Shown: positions 46,795 to 55,822 of the stretch, one piece after another
How positions within the stretch are numbered: the first letter of the stretch is position 1
How the letters are laid out: the number at the start of each line of letters is the position of its first letter
Origin: Geminicoccaceae bacterium
GTDB lineage: Bacteria; Pseudomonadota; Alphaproteobacteria; Geminicoccales; Geminicoccaceae
NCBI GenBank assembly: GCA_025999455.1
Contig: AP024683.1
Location: 1,309,501 to 1,373,500 of the forward strand
Length of the DNA stretch: 64,000 nt
Direction: 5' to 3'
Made by a program: the position numbers and the translations under genes
Notes under the pieces: generated by a model
The model's input: only the letters and a program-made list of their open reading frames with translations
Databases searched by the model: none
What the model was told of the DNA's origin: nothing

Positions 46795-47784
46795 TCAGCG
46801 GGTCGCCGGGTAGCAGCCCGCGACCCGCGCCTCGAGCGTGACGAGGGCGTGCACCGTGGCGATCGTGGGGGTCGCGACCTCGACCAGCTTCGCGAGCTCG
46901 AGCACGGCCGTCACGAGCGCGTCGATCTCCATCGGTCGGCCCCGCTCGAGATCCTGCAGCATCGAGGTCTTGTGCGCCCCGACCGCGGCCGCGCCCTCGA
47001 TCCGCTTGTCGACGTCGATCGCGAAGCGCACGCCGAGCTTCTCGGCCACCGTCTGCGCCTCGACCATCATGGCGCGGGCCACCGCCCGCGTCCCGGGATC
47101 GGCGCAGATCACGTCGAGCGTCGCACGGGTGAGGGCACTCAACGGGTTGAAGGTGAGGTTGCCCCACAGCTTGACCCAGATCTCGTCGCGGATCTTGGGC
47201 CGCACCGGGGCCTTGAGCCCGGCTGCGACGAGGGCCTTGGCGAGCCGCTCGACGCGCTCGCTGCGGCTGCCGTCCGGCTCGCCGAGCGAGAACCGGTCGC
47301 CCTCGACGAGGGTCACGACCCCGGGCTCGTGGACCTCGGCCGCCGGGTAGACGACGCAACCGATCGCCCGCTTCGGGTCGAGCCGGTCCCAGATCACCCC
47401 GCCCGGATCGACGCTCTCGAGCCGCCGGTCGCGCCAGGGCCCTTCGAGCCCGTGGAAATACCACCAGGGCACGCCGTTGACCGCCCAGACGATCGCCGTC
47501 TCGGGCCCGAGGAGCGCTTCGATCGCCGGGACGGCCGCGGTGATCTGGTGCGCCTTCAAGGTGACGACGACGTAGTCCTGTGGGCCGAGCTCGCGCGCAT
47601 CGGCACTCGCCCGCGGCCGGGTCACCGTCCGCTGGTCGCCCTCGACGAGGACGAGCCCTTTCGTGCGGATCGCCTCGAGGTGCGGCCCGCGCGCGACGAG
47701 CGAGACCTCGTTCTCCTGCCTTGCCGCGAGCTTGGCCGCCAGATAGCCGCCGATCGCCCCGGCGCCGAACACACAGATCCGCAT
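46795..47784 (-). CDS. Ketopantoate reductase-like (ApbA/PanE family) protein
   Basis: This 329-aa protein starts with the NADPH-binding VFGAGAIGGYLAAKLA. Later come KAHQ and a central KLWGNLTFNPLSALTRATLD, where PanE has a conserved Lys and Asn. The family reduces 2-dehydropantoate and related 2-oxo acids. It lies 1 nt inside the acyl-CoA ligase gene (ATGA overlap), so it probably works in the same degradation pathway rather than in pantothenate synthesis. Confidence 0.88.
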   Translation of the reverse strand: MRICVFGAGAIGGYLAAKLAARQENEVSLVARGPHLEAIRTKGLVLVEGDQRTVTRPRASADARELGPQDYVVVTLKAHQITAAVPAIEALLGPETAIVWAVNGVPWWYFHGLEGPWRDRRLESVDPGGVIWDRLDPKRAIGCVVYPAAEVHEPGVVTLVEGDRFSLGEPDGSRSERVERLAKALVAAGLKAPVRPKIRDEIWVKLWGNLTFNPLSALTRATLDVICADPGTRAVARAMMVEAQTVAEKLGVRFAIDVDKRIEGAAAVGAHKTSMLQDLERGRPMEIDALVTAVLELAKLVEVATPTIATVHALVTLEARVAGCYPATR

Positions 47785-49307
47785 CAGGCCAACCCCAGAC
47801 GTTGCGCGAGCCCGATCCGCTGCAGCTTGCCCGTGGCCCCCTTCGGGATCTCGGGCAGGATCACGACCTTGCGCGGCACCTTGAAATCGGCGAGCCGCTC
47901 GGCCGCGAAGGCGCGGATCTCCTGCTCGGTGGCATTCATCCCTTCGCGCAGGACGACCGCCGCGCCCACCTCCTCGCCGAGCTTCTCGTGCGGGATCGCG
48001 AAGGTGACGCACTGGGCGACGGCCGGATGGTCCATCAAGACCTCGTCGACCTCGAGCGGGCTCACCTTCTCCCCACCCCGGTTGATGATCTCCTTGAGCC
48101 GGCCGGTGAGGCGGAGATAGCCGTCCTCGTCGAAGAAGCCCTCGTCGCCGGTCCGGAACCAGCGCCGCCCCTCGGCTTCGAAGAAGGCCTTGGCGTTGGC
48201 CTCGGGGTTGGCTTCGTAGCCTTTCGTGACGTTGGGGCCCGAGATCACGACCTCGCCGGTCTCACCGGGGCCGCGCAGCACGGGTGCCAAAGGATCGGCG
48301 ATCCGCACGAGCGGGCCCGCCGGCAGGCCCACCGAGCCCGGCTTGCGCACCGCGGGCGGCAAGGGGTTGCTCGTCATCTGGTGCGACGCCTCGGTCATCC
48401 CGTAGCTCTCGATGACCGGGCAGCGGAAGGTCGTCTCGAGCGCCCGCATGACCTGCGGCGGCAGCGAAGCCGAGCTCGAGCGGATGAGCCGCAGCCCCGA
48501 GCGCGCCACGGCTTCGGGATTGCGCTCGGCGCGAGCGAGGATCGCTTGGTGCATGGTCGGCACGGCCGTGTACCAGGTCGGCCGCGCCTCCTCGAGCCAA
48601 GCGAAGAAGCGGAGCGCGTTGAAGCCGGGCGTGCAGAACACCGAGCCGCCGGCCGCGAGCGAGGCGAGGACCGCCGCGACGAGTCCGTGGATGTGGAAGA
48701 GCGGCATGATGTTGAGGCAGCGATCGGCCGGGCCGAGGGCGAGGGTCCGCCCGATGTGCCGCGCCGAGGCCACGAGATTGGCGTGGCTCAAGGGCACGAG
48801 CTTGGGCCGGCTGGTCGTCCCCGAGGTGTGCAGGAAGAGCGCGGTCGCGTCGGGATCGGGGCTCGGCGCGACGGGCGGGCCGCCCGCGAGCCGGAGCAGC
48901 CCCGCCGGACCGTCCTCGGCCGCGCCGAGCCGCAGGATCTCCATGCCGCGCCGTTCGGCGACCCGGATCACGGGCCCGTCCTCCTCCGGACCGACCAGGA
49001 CGGCCTTGGCCTTCAGATCGTCGAGGTAGAAGTCGAGCTCCTCCTCGCGGTAGGCGGGGTTCAAGGGCGCGGTCGCGGCGGCGCAGGCGAGGGCCAAGAA
49101 GGCGGTCGCCGCCTCGGGGCCGTTCGGCAACACGATCGCGACCCGGTCCTCGGGCCCGATCCCGCGCGCCCGGAGTGCGCCCGTGACCTCAAGCAGCATC
49201 GCCCGCAAGGTCGCGTAATCGAGCGCGGGCCGACCCGGGGCCAGGATCGCCGGCGCGTCCGCCGCGCCGCGGTTCAACAACTCGACGATCGTCTCCCTCG
49301 CCGTCAT
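47784..49307 (-). CDS. AMP-dependent acyl-CoA synthetase, oxalate-CoA ligase (AAE3)-like
   Basis: The product is 507 aa. The AMP-binding motif LFLHTSGTTSRPKLVPLSH is near residue 165, ESYGMTEASHQM and GYLRLTGRLKEIINRGGEK are further on, and the catalytic Lys lies in PKGATGKLQR near the C terminus. The TSGTTSRPK and IMPLFHIHGL segments resemble plant/yeast AAE3 oxalyl-CoA synthetase. The ATG at 49307 follows GGGAG. It forms an operon with the PanE-like gene. Oxalyl-CoA decarboxylase and formyl-CoA transferase are absent, so the substrate is uncertain. Confidence 0.88.
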   Translation of the reverse strand: MTARETIVELLNRGAADAPAILAPGRPALDYATLRAMLLEVTGALRARGIGPEDRVAIVLPNGPEAATAFLALACAAATAPLNPAYREEELDFYLDDLKAKAVLVGPEEDGPVIRVAERRGMEILRLGAAEDGPAGLLRLAGGPPVAPSPDPDATALFLHTSGTTSRPKLVPLSHANLVASARHIGRTLALGPADRCLNIMPLFHIHGLVAAVLASLAAGGSVFCTPGFNALRFFAWLEEARPTWYTAVPTMHQAILARAERNPEAVARSGLRLIRSSSASLPPQVMRALETTFRCPVIESYGMTEASHQMTSNPLPPAVRKPGSVGLPAGPLVRIADPLAPVLRGPGETGEVVISGPNVTKGYEANPEANAKAFFEAEGRRWFRTGDEGFFDEDGYLRLTGRLKEIINRGGEKVSPLEVDEVLMDHPAVAQCVTFAIPHEKLGEEVGAAVVLREGMNATEQEIRAFAAERLADFKVPRKVVILPEIPKGATGKLQRIGLAQRLGLA

Positions 49308-49403
49308 GCTCCCTCTCCATCGCACCCGCCCGGATCAAGCCGGTTCCCCCCGCGGTCGGCAAGACTATCTCTCGTCGCGAGTCCGGACCTCGGGAGAGCC
49401 TCG

Positions 49404-50576
49404 ATGCCGCGTGCCGCGATCCTCGCCCTGCCGCTTCTGGCCGGGTTCGTCAGTTTCGCGACCTCCTGCAACGGCCTGCAGGTCGGTGCCGGGGCGAGTG
49501 CCCTCGCGGCCGGGGAACCGATCCTGTTCGAGGATGCGGGTACGCGGCTCCGCCTCGAACGGATCGCGGGTCCCCTCGAGCATCCTTGGGGGCTGGCCTT
49601 CCTGCCCGGGGGTGGGATGCTCGTGACCGAACGACCGGGGCGGCTGCGGCTCGTCGACGAGACCGGTCGCCTCGATCCGAAGCCGATCGCGGGCGTGCCC
49701 GAGGTTTGGGCGCGCGGCCAAGGCGGCCTGCTCGACGTGGCGCTCGCGCCGGACTTCGTGACGAGCCGGCTCGTCTATCTCTCCTATGCCGCGCCCGTGG
49801 GTCGCGGTGCCGCGACCCGGGTCGCACGCGGCCGGCTCGAGAACGGCCGCCTCGACGGGCTGCAGGTCGTCGTCACCGCCGATCCGCCCGGCACGGGTGG
49901 TCGGCATTTCGGTTCGCGGCTCGTCTTCGGCCGCGACGGCAAGCTCTACGTCTCGACCGGCGACCGCGGCGAGATGGACCGCGCCCAGAAGCTCGACGAT
50001 CTGGCCGGGACGATCCTGCGCCTCAAGCCGGACGGCCGGATCCCGGCCGACAACCCGTTCGTCGGCCGGGCGGGCGTACGGCCCGAGATCTGGGCCTACG
50101 GCATCCGCAACGCCCAGGGCCTGGCGGTCAACCCCTGGACCGGCGAGCTCTGGGAGCACGAGCACGGCGCACGCGGCGGCGACGAGATCAACGTGATCGA
50201 GAAGGGCGCCAATTACGGCTGGCCGCTCGTCACCCACGGTGTCGATTACAGCGGCCTCCCGATCGGCCGCGGCAAGACCATGCCCGGGGTGAACGATCCG
50301 CTCTGGGTCTGGGTACCGTCGATCGCGCCGTCCGGCATGGCCTTCTACGACGCCGAGCGGATCCCGGGCTGGAAGGGGAGCCTGCTCGTCGGCGCGCTCG
50401 CCGCCCAGATGCTCGTCCGCCTCGAGCTCGACGGTCGGCGTGTGGTGAAGGAGCACCGGCTCCTGCGATACGAGATCGGCCGGATCCGCGACGTCCGCGT
50501 AGGGCCCGACGGGCTCGTCTACCTCCTGACCGACGCCGCCGACGGGGCGCTCTGGCGGATCGGCCCGGCCGGCTGA
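49404..50576 (+). CDS. PQQ-dependent sugar dehydrogenase-like (soluble aldose) protein
   Basis: The product of 390 aa has an N-terminal signal or lipobox-like segment (FVSFATSC) and a six-bladed propeller of the Asd/YliI type, with HFGSRLVFGRDGKLYVSTGD and HEHGARGGDEINVIEKGANY. Members oxidise sugars with PQQ in the periplasm. The calcium and PQQ contact residues cannot be checked in detail here. The ATG at 49404 is supported by GGGAG 7-8 nt upstream. It is followed in the same direction by a Bug-type receptor. Confidence 0.88.
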   Translation: MPRAAILALPLLAGFVSFATSCNGLQVGAGASALAAGEPILFEDAGTRLRLERIAGPLEHPWGLAFLPGGGMLVTERPGRLRLVDETGRLDPKPIAGVPEVWARGQGGLLDVALAPDFVTSRLVYLSYAAPVGRGAATRVARGRLENGRLDGLQVVVTADPPGTGGRHFGSRLVFGRDGKLYVSTGDRGEMDRAQKLDDLAGTILRLKPDGRIPADNPFVGRAGVRPEIWAYGIRNAQGLAVNPWTGELWEHEHGARGGDEINVIEKGANYGWPLVTHGVDYSGLPIGRGKTMPGVNDPLWVWVPSIAPSGMAFYDAERIPGWKGSLLVGALAAQMLVRLELDGRRVVKEHRLLRYEIGRIRDVRVGPDGLVYLLTDAADGALWRIGPAG

Positions 50577-50655
50577 GGGGGTCTGCGCGCCGCGTGCTCG
50601 CGCGCGCACCCGCTTCGTGGCATGCGGCCCGAAGCGAACACGAGGGGAGGCTCGC

Positions 50656-51627
50656 ATGCACCGTCGAACGCTGATCGCCACCGTCGCCGCCCTGGCCGCG
50701 GCGGTAGGACTCCCGGCTCTGGCCGCCTATCCGGAGCGGCCGATCCAGATCATCGTGCCCTGGGACGCCGGCGGCGGGACCGACATTTCCGCACGGATCT
50801 TCGCCGCCGGGCTCGAGAAGGAGCTCGGCGTCCCGGTCAACGTCGTCAACCGCTCGGGCGGCAGCGGCGTCGTCGGCCACGCGGCGATCGCCAACGCCGA
50901 GCCCGACGGCTACACGCTCGGCGTGGGCTCGCCCGAGCTCGCCTTCTTGAAGACGGTCGGCCTCGCCGACATCACGCCCGCGAGCTTCACGCTGATCTCG
51001 CGCATCACCGTGATCCCGGCCGGCGTCACGGTGAAGGCCGACGCGCCCTGGAAGACGCTCGGCGAGCTCTTGGACGCGGTCCGTAGGGAGCCGCCCGGGA
51101 CCTTCACCGCCTCGGGCTCCGGCCAGGGCGGCTCCTGGCACATGGCGATCGCGGGCCTGCTCGCGAGCCAGGGGATGGAGACCGATCGGATCAAGTGGAT
51201 ACCCTCGCGCGGCGGGGCGCCGGCGCTCAAGGACCTGACGGCGGGCGGCATCACCATGTTCACGGGCTCGCCGATCGAGGGTAAAGCCCTGATCGAGGCG
51301 GGCCAGGTCCGCGCCCTCGCGGTCATGGGCCCGACCCGCTCGCCGGTCTTCCCCGACGTGCCGACCGTCAAAGAGGCGGTCGGCTCGGATTGGACCTACG
51401 AGAACTGGTTCGCCTTCATCGGCCCCAAGGGCCTGCCGCCCGAGATCGTGAAGCGGCTCGCCGAGGCCGGCGCCAAGGCGCACGCCTCGGCCGAGGTGCA
51501 GGAGGCCATGAAAGCCCGGGGCGTCCAGCCGCTCTGGGACGGCCCCGAGGCCTTCGCGACATTCGCCGCCGAGTTCGAGGTCAAGGCGGCGGGCATCCTG
51601 CGCCGGCTCGGCCTCGCCAAGAGCTGA
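50656..51627 (+). CDS. Tripartite tricarboxylate transporter (Bug/TctC) periplasmic receptor
   Basis: This solute-binding protein of 323 aa has a signal peptide (about residues 1-24) and a two-domain Bug fold with the opening YPERPIQIIVPWDAGGGTD, GGSGVVG and TGSPIEGK-type segments. Bug proteins bind carboxylates with high affinity. No TctA/TctB partners lie in the window, so it may be an orphan receptor. Its position before the otn genes (separated by heat-shock genes) hints at a sugar acid, which is not proven. Confidence 0.93.
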   Translation: MHRRTLIATVAALAAAVGLPALAAYPERPIQIIVPWDAGGGTDISARIFAAGLEKELGVPVNVVNRSGGSGVVGHAAIANAEPDGYTLGVGSPELAFLKTVGLADITPASFTLISRITVIPAGVTVKADAPWKTLGELLDAVRREPPGTFTASGSGQGGSWHMAIAGLLASQGMETDRIKWIPSRGGAPALKDLTAGGITMFTGSPIEGKALIEAGQVRALAVMGPTRSPVFPDVPTVKEAVGSDWTYENWFAFIGPKGLPPEIVKRLAEAGAKAHASAEVQEAMKARGVQPLWDGPEAFATFAAEFEVKAAGILRRLGLAKS

Positions 51628-51654
51628 GCCCGCGGGGCGCCGGCCGGCCCGCGC

Positions 51655-52599
51655 TCAGGCCGGCCGGTGCTCGGCCCAGCGCTCGAGGAGCTCGAGCAGC
51701 TCGCGCTCCTTGGGCAGTTCGATCAGGACGCGCACGAGCTGGTCGCCCTGCTGGCCGGTCCGCGCGTCCTTGATCCCCTTGCCCTTGAGCCGGAGCATGG
51801 TGCCCGAGCTCGTGCGCGGCGGCACGGTGAGCGCCACCTCGCCGTCGAGCGTGGGCACCCGCACTTTGCCACCCCGCACCGCGATCGCGAGCGGGACCGG
51901 CTGATCGACGACGACGTCGAGCCCCTTACGCTCGAAGCGCGGATGCGGGGCGACCTTGACCTCGACGAGCGCGTCGCCGGGGCCGGCCGGGCCGGGCCGA
52001 CCCTTGCCCTTGAGCCGCAGCACGGTCCCGTCGGCCGTGCCGGCCGGGATCGTGACGTCGACGGCACTCCCGTCGGGCAGGATCACGCGCCGGGTGCCAC
52101 CCCGTGCGGCGGTCGTGAAGTCGACCTCGGTCGTGACCTTGAGATCCTCACCGACGCCGCCGCCGAAACCGCCGCCGAACCCGCCGGCGAACGAGCCGCC
52201 GCCGAACGGGCCGCCGCCCGCGAAGGGCCCGCCGGCCCGGCCGGATCGCCGCCGGGCGCCGAAGAGATCACCCAAGATCTCCTCGAAATTGATGCCCCCG
52301 GGTCCGCCGAACTCGAAGCGGGTCTCGCCCGCGCCGGCGCCGGGTCGGAACCCGCCGCCCGCGAACACCCGCTCGCGGCCCTCCTCGTCGATCTCGCCGC
52401 GATCGTAGCGGGCGCGCTTGGTCTTGTCGGAGAGGATCTCGTAGGCCGCCGAGATCCGCTTGAACTTCTCTTCGGCCTTCTTGTCGCCCGGGTGGAGATC
52501 GGGATGGTAGGCCTTGGCGAGCTTGCGGAAGGCTCGGGTGATCTCCTCCTCGCTCGCGTTTCTCGGGACGCCGAGTTCGTCGTAGAGCGAGCGGCTCAT
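51655..52599 (-). CDS. DnaJ-like co-chaperone (CbpA type)
   Basis: This 314-aa protein has an N-terminal J domain with the HPD motif ([11 protein letters not shown]), a Gly/Phe-rich linker with repeated GGG-F units (residues about 80-150) and two C-terminal substrate-binding domains, but no zinc-finger CxxCxGxG repeats. That is the CbpA/DjlA-type architecture. It works with DnaK. The hsp20 gene lies 76 nt upstream on the same strand, and the RpoH-type promoter ahead of hsp20 may serve both. Confidence 0.92.
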   Translation of the reverse strand: MSRSLYDELGVPRNASEEEITRAFRKLAKAYHPDLHPGDKKAEEKFKRISAAYEILSDKTKRARYDRGEIDEEGRERVFAGGGFRPGAGAGETRFEFGGPGGINFEEILGDLFGARRRSGRAGGPFAGGGPFGGGSFAGGFGGGFGGGVGEDLKVTTEVDFTTAARGGTRRVILPDGSAVDVTIPAGTADGTVLRLKGKGRPGPAGPGDALVEVKVAPHPRFERKGLDVVVDQPVPLAIAVRGGKVRVPTLDGEVALTVPPRTSSGTMLRLKGKGIKDARTGQQGDQLVRVLIELPKERELLELLERWAEHRPA

Positions 52600-52675
52600 G
52601 CACGGGCCTCCGAACGGCCGAAAGGGCGGCGGCCGGAGCCGCCGCCCCTCTGCCTCTCACGAGCCTCGGACGCGA

Positions 52676-53125
52676 TCAAGCGGCCTTGGCGACGCCGCTC
52701 GCCTCGCCGTCGCCGGTGCGGATGGCGATCGTCTTGGGCTTGAGCGCCTCGGGCACCTCGCGGACGAGCTCGATCTCGAGCAGCCCGTTCTCGAGCCGGG
52801 CACCCTTGACCTCGACGTGCTCGGCGAGAGCGAACCGGCGCTCGAACGCCTGGCGCACGATGCCGCGCTGGATGACCCGGACCTCGGCCTTGGGCTCGGC
52901 CGGCTGACCCTTGACGGTGAGCACCCCGTTCTCGACCGAAATCGAAAGCTCCTCGGCCTTCCAGCCGGGCAGAGCGAGGACGATCGCGAAGCGATCCTCA
53001 CCGGTCGCCAAGATGTCGTAGCTGGGGCCGGTGTCGACCGCCGCCACGCTCGAGACGAGGCGGCTCGCGAGACGGTCGAAATCACGGACGGTTCGGTAGA
53101 AGGGACGAAGATCGATCGTCGTCAT
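52676..53125 (-). CDS. Small heat-shock protein Hsp20 (IbpA-like)
   Basis: This 149-aa alpha-crystallin-domain chaperone has an N terminus MTTIDLRPFYRTVRDFDRLA, typical of alphaproteobacterial IbpA/HspA. The ACD includes DRFAIVLALPGWKAEELSI and ends in RLENGLLEIELVREVPEA. The ATG at 53125 follows GGAGG by 5 nt; an earlier ATG at 53137 would begin inside the ribosome site. The leader (53126-53214) looks like a ROSE thermometer with a heat-shock promoter in front. Confidence 0.95.
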   Translation of the reverse strand: MTTIDLRPFYRTVRDFDRLASRLVSSVAAVDTGPSYDILATGEDRFAIVLALPGWKAEELSISVENGVLTVKGQPAEPKAEVRVIQRGIVRQAFERRFALAEHVEVKGARLENGLLEIELVREVPEALKPKTIAIRTGDGEASGVAKAA

Positions 53126-53214
53126 TTGATCCTCCATCGAGCGATCACGACGTTGGGCGCTCCACCATGGACACGCCGATTTACGCTGGTCGGACCCGGA
53201 AGCGGCATCCGACC
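53126..53214 (-). promoter_or_regulatory. ROSE-like RNA thermometer in the hsp20 leader
   Basis: This is the roughly 89-nt leader between the predicted transcription start and the hsp20 ATG. A 5' hairpin has 7-bp arms GGTCGGA/TCCGACC (53188-53214). The 3' hairpin (53128-53147) pairs GATC-G-CTC with GAG-GATC across the ribosome site GGAGG, with a single bulged G. The anti-ribosome strand contains UCGCU, the U(U/C)GCU signature of ROSE elements. Heat should melt the hairpin and free the ribosome site. Confidence 0.75.
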
Positions 53215-53222
53215 TGCCCAAC

Positions 53223-53250
53223 AGATGGGCAAGGACGCCCCCGCTTCAAG
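53223..53250 (-). promoter_or_regulatory. RpoH (sigma-32) promoter of hsp20
   Basis: Read on the minus strand, CTTGAA (53250-53245) is followed after 15 nt by CCCATCT (53229-53223), a close match to the RpoH consensus. Predicted transcription would begin near 53215, exactly at the 5' hairpin of the leader. Confidence 0.82.
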
Positions 53251-53318
53251 AGGGGGCTTCGGGACTCGCGCGCAGCCGGCGGCTGGTCTAGAGCCGGAAG
53301 CGAGCCGGGGAGGGGGAC

Positions 53319-54590
53319 ATGCCGCTCTTGTTGGGTGCGATCGCCGACGATTTCACGGGTGCGACCGACCTCTGCAACATGCTCGTGCGCCACGGCATGC
53401 GCACGGTGCAGCTGATCGGCGTGCCGCGCCCCGACCTCGAGCTGCCCGAGGTCGACGCCGTCACGGTCGCCCTCAAATCCCGCACCTGCCCGGCCAAGGA
53501 GGCGGTGGCCTCCTCCCTCGAAGCCCTCGATTGGCTGCGCCGCGAGGGAGCCCGACAGATCTTCTTCAAATATTGCTCGACCTTCGACAGCACGCCCGAG
53601 GGCAACATCGGCCCCGTGGGTGACGCGCTCGCCGACCGGCTCGATGCCGCGATCGCCATCGCCTGCCCGGCTTTCCCGGAGACCGGCCGGACCATCTACA
53701 TGGGCCATCTCTTCGTGGGCGACCGGCTGCTCTCCGAGACCCACATGGCGCACCACCCTTTGACGCCCATGACCGATCCCGACCTCGTCCGGGTGCTCGG
53801 CCGGCAGACGCCGCGCAAGGTCGGGCTCGTCGCCTGGCCCACGGTCCGCCGCGGCGCCGCTTTCGTCCGCGACCGGCTGACCGAGCTCCGCCACGAGGGC
53901 TGCCGCTGGGCGATCGTGGACTGCCTCGAGGACGAGGATCTCCTCACGATCGGCGAGGCGGTGGCCGACCATCCGCTCGTGACCGGCGGCTCCGGCGTGG
54001 CCATGGGCCTGCCCGCCAATTTCCGCCGCCGGGGCCTCCTGCCCGATCGCGGGGCCGAGGCCGCGGCACTCCCGGCGGTCGCCGGCCCGGCGCTCGTCTT
54101 GGCCGGCTCCTGCTCGGCCGCCACGCTCGGCCAGATCGAGGCGTTCCGCGCCGAGCGGCCCTCGCACCGGCTCGACCCACTTCGGCTCGCCAAGGGCGAG
54201 GGGATCGCCGAGGCGGTGGCGTGGGCGCGCGACCATCTGGCCACGGGCCCGGTCCTGATCTATGCGAGCGCGCCGCCCGAGGAGGTCCGTGCCGTGCAGG
54301 CCGAGCTCGGCCGCGAGCGGGCGGGTGCCCTCGTCGAGGAGGCGATGGCCGAGATCGCCCGGGCGCTCGTCGAAGCGGGCGTGCGTCGGCTCGTCGTGGC
54401 GGGTGGCGAGACGAGCGGGGCGGTCGTCAAGGCACTCGGGATCGAGGGGCTCGCGATCGGTCCGCAGATCGATCCGGGCGTGCCCGCCACCGTCACGATC
54501 GGCCGCGGGCCGCGCCTCGCCCTCGCCTTGAAGAGCGGCAATTTCGGCCGGCACGACTTCTTCTTGCGCGCTCTCGAGGTGATGCCGTGA
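53319..54590 (+). CDS. otnK: Four-carbon acid sugar kinase, 3-oxo-tetronate kinase-like
   Basis: DUF1537-family kinase of 423 aa with an N-terminal IADDFTGATDL motif, KYCSTFDSTPEGNIG in the first domain and VAGGETSGAVVKALGI near the C terminus. OtnK phosphorylates 3-oxo-tetronates formed from threonate or erythronate. Its partner OtnC follows with a 4-nt overlap and OtnI lies on the opposite strand 1.2 kb away. All three support a C4 acid sugar pathway. No tetronate 2-dehydrogenase gene was found. Confidence 0.92.
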   Translation: MPLLLGAIADDFTGATDLCNMLVRHGMRTVQLIGVPRPDLELPEVDAVTVALKSRTCPAKEAVASSLEALDWLRREGARQIFFKYCSTFDSTPEGNIGPVGDALADRLDAAIAIACPAFPETGRTIYMGHLFVGDRLLSETHMAHHPLTPMTDPDLVRVLGRQTPRKVGLVAWPTVRRGAAFVRDRLTELRHEGCRWAIVDCLEDEDLLTIGEAVADHPLVTGGSGVAMGLPANFRRRGLLPDRGAEAAALPAVAGPALVLAGSCSAATLGQIEAFRAERPSHRLDPLRLAKGEGIAEAVAWARDHLATGPVLIYASAPPEEVRAVQAELGRERAGALVEEAMAEIARALVEAGVRRLVVAGGETSGAVVKALGIEGLAIGPQIDPGVPATVTIGRGPRLALALKSGNFGRHDFFLRALEVMP

Positions 54591-55225
54591 GCGAGGAAGC
54601 CCGGCTCGCCGAACGGCTCTGCGCCCTCGGCCGTTCGCTCTTCGCCCGCGGCCTCACCTTCGGCAGTTCCGGCAATCTCTCGGTGCGGCTGCCCGACGGC
54701 GGCTTCCTCACCACACCGACCAACGTCGCGCTCGGCGATCTCGACCCGGCCCGGCTCGCCCGGCTCGACGCCAACGGCCGGCCGGTGGGCGGCGATCCGC
54801 CGACCAAGGAAGTGCCGATGCATCTCGGGATGTACCGCGCCCGCCCGTCGGCCGCCGCGGTCGTCCATCTCCATTCGACCTGGTCGGTCGCGGTGAGCCT
54901 GCTCGAAGGGCTCGACCCCGAGGAGCCGATCCCGCCGCTCACGGCTTACTACGTCATGCGCGTCGGCCGGCTGAAGCTCCTGCCCTACATCCCGCCCGGC
55001 GATCCTGGCCTGGGTGCGGCCGTCGAGGCGGTCGCCGACCGCCACCATGCGGTCCTGCTCGCCAATCACGGGCCGGTGGTCGCCGGATCCTCGCTCGATG
55101 CCGCGGTCCACGCGATCGAGGAGCTCGAGGAGACGGCCAAGCTCTTCTGTCTGCTCCAGGGCCGGCCGATCCGGCCCTTGACGGCCGAGCAGGTGGCGGA
55201 ACTCCGCCGCCGGTTCCCTGGTTGA
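54587..55225 (+). CDS. otnC: 3-oxo-tetronate 4-phosphate decarboxylase (class II aldolase family)
   Basis: The product of 212 aa has the class II aldolase/adducin metal site: HLHST and ANHGP with Glu in TKEVPMH, and GNLSVRL near the N terminus. OtnC decarboxylates 3-oxo-tetronate 4-phosphate to dihydroxyacetone phosphate. The GTG at 54587 overlaps the otnK stop by 4 nt. Without the otnK neighbour the sequence alone could also be an L-fuculose-phosphate aldolase relative. Confidence 0.88.
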   Translation: MSEEARLAERLCALGRSLFARGLTFGSSGNLSVRLPDGGFLTTPTNVALGDLDPARLARLDANGRPVGGDPPTKEVPMHLGMYRARPSAAAVVHLHSTWSVAVSLLEGLDPEEPIPPLTAYYVMRVGRLKLLPYIPPGDPGLGAAVEAVADRHHAVLLANHGPVVAGSSLDAAVHAIEELEETAKLFCLLQGRPIRPLTAEQVAELRRRFPG

Positions 55226-55252
55226 GCCGGCCGTGCCAGCCTGCGACCCGTC

Positions 55253-55801
55253 ATGATGAACTTCGACGAGATCCGGATGACGGTCGAGGAGTTCCTCCGC
55301 TTCGAAGGGGAACCCGACCAGCGCTACGAGCTCGTCGACGGCCGCCCCCGTCCCGTACCTCTGGGCACCGGGGAGCACGGGACGCTCCTCGGAACTTGTG
55401 GTGCCGAGATCGATCGCCGGATCGAGGGGCGCGCCCGCTGCCGCGTGCAGCTCGTTTCGGGCATCCGGGTGAGCGACCACGCCTTCTACCCCGCGGACGT
55501 GGTCCTGACCTGCAACCCTCGGCCGCGCAGCCCGATCACCCGCGAGCCGCTCCTGATCGTCGAGGTGCTCTCACCCTCGACGCGCGCCGACGACAAGGGC
55601 CGCAAGCTCGACGACTACAAGAGCTTGGAAAGCGTCGCCGAGATCTGGCTCGTCGATTCCGAACGCCGTGCCGTGCAGGTTTGGTGGCGCGAGCCGGACG
55701 GCTGGTCGGGCCGCGATTTCGTCGGTGCCTCGAGCTTCGAGAGCCGCGTCCTCGCGGACCGGATCGCCCTCGACCGTCTCTACCGCAACACCGGCCTCTG
55801 A
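55253..55801 (+). CDS. Uma2-family (DUF820) restriction-endonuclease-like protein
   Basis: The 182-aa protein has the PD-(D/E)xK-like core of the Uma2 family. The N-terminal segment MTVEEFLRFEGEPDQRYELVDG is present, with D in FYPADVVL and E-V in LLIVEVLSPSTRADD followed by KLDDYKS. The family is abundant in cyanobacteria and patchy elsewhere, and its function is unclear. It sits between otnC and otnI, unrelated to both, and may be a recent arrival. Confidence 0.85.
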   Translation: MMNFDEIRMTVEEFLRFEGEPDQRYELVDGRPRPVPLGTGEHGTLLGTCGAEIDRRIEGRARCRVQLVSGIRVSDHAFYPADVVLTCNPRPRSPITREPLLIVEVLSPSTRADDKGRKLDDYKSLESVAEIWLVDSERRAVQVWWREPDGWSGRDFVGASSFESRVLADRIALDRLYRNTGL

Positions 55802-55822
55802 GCCGGCGCGAGCCCGAACGCG

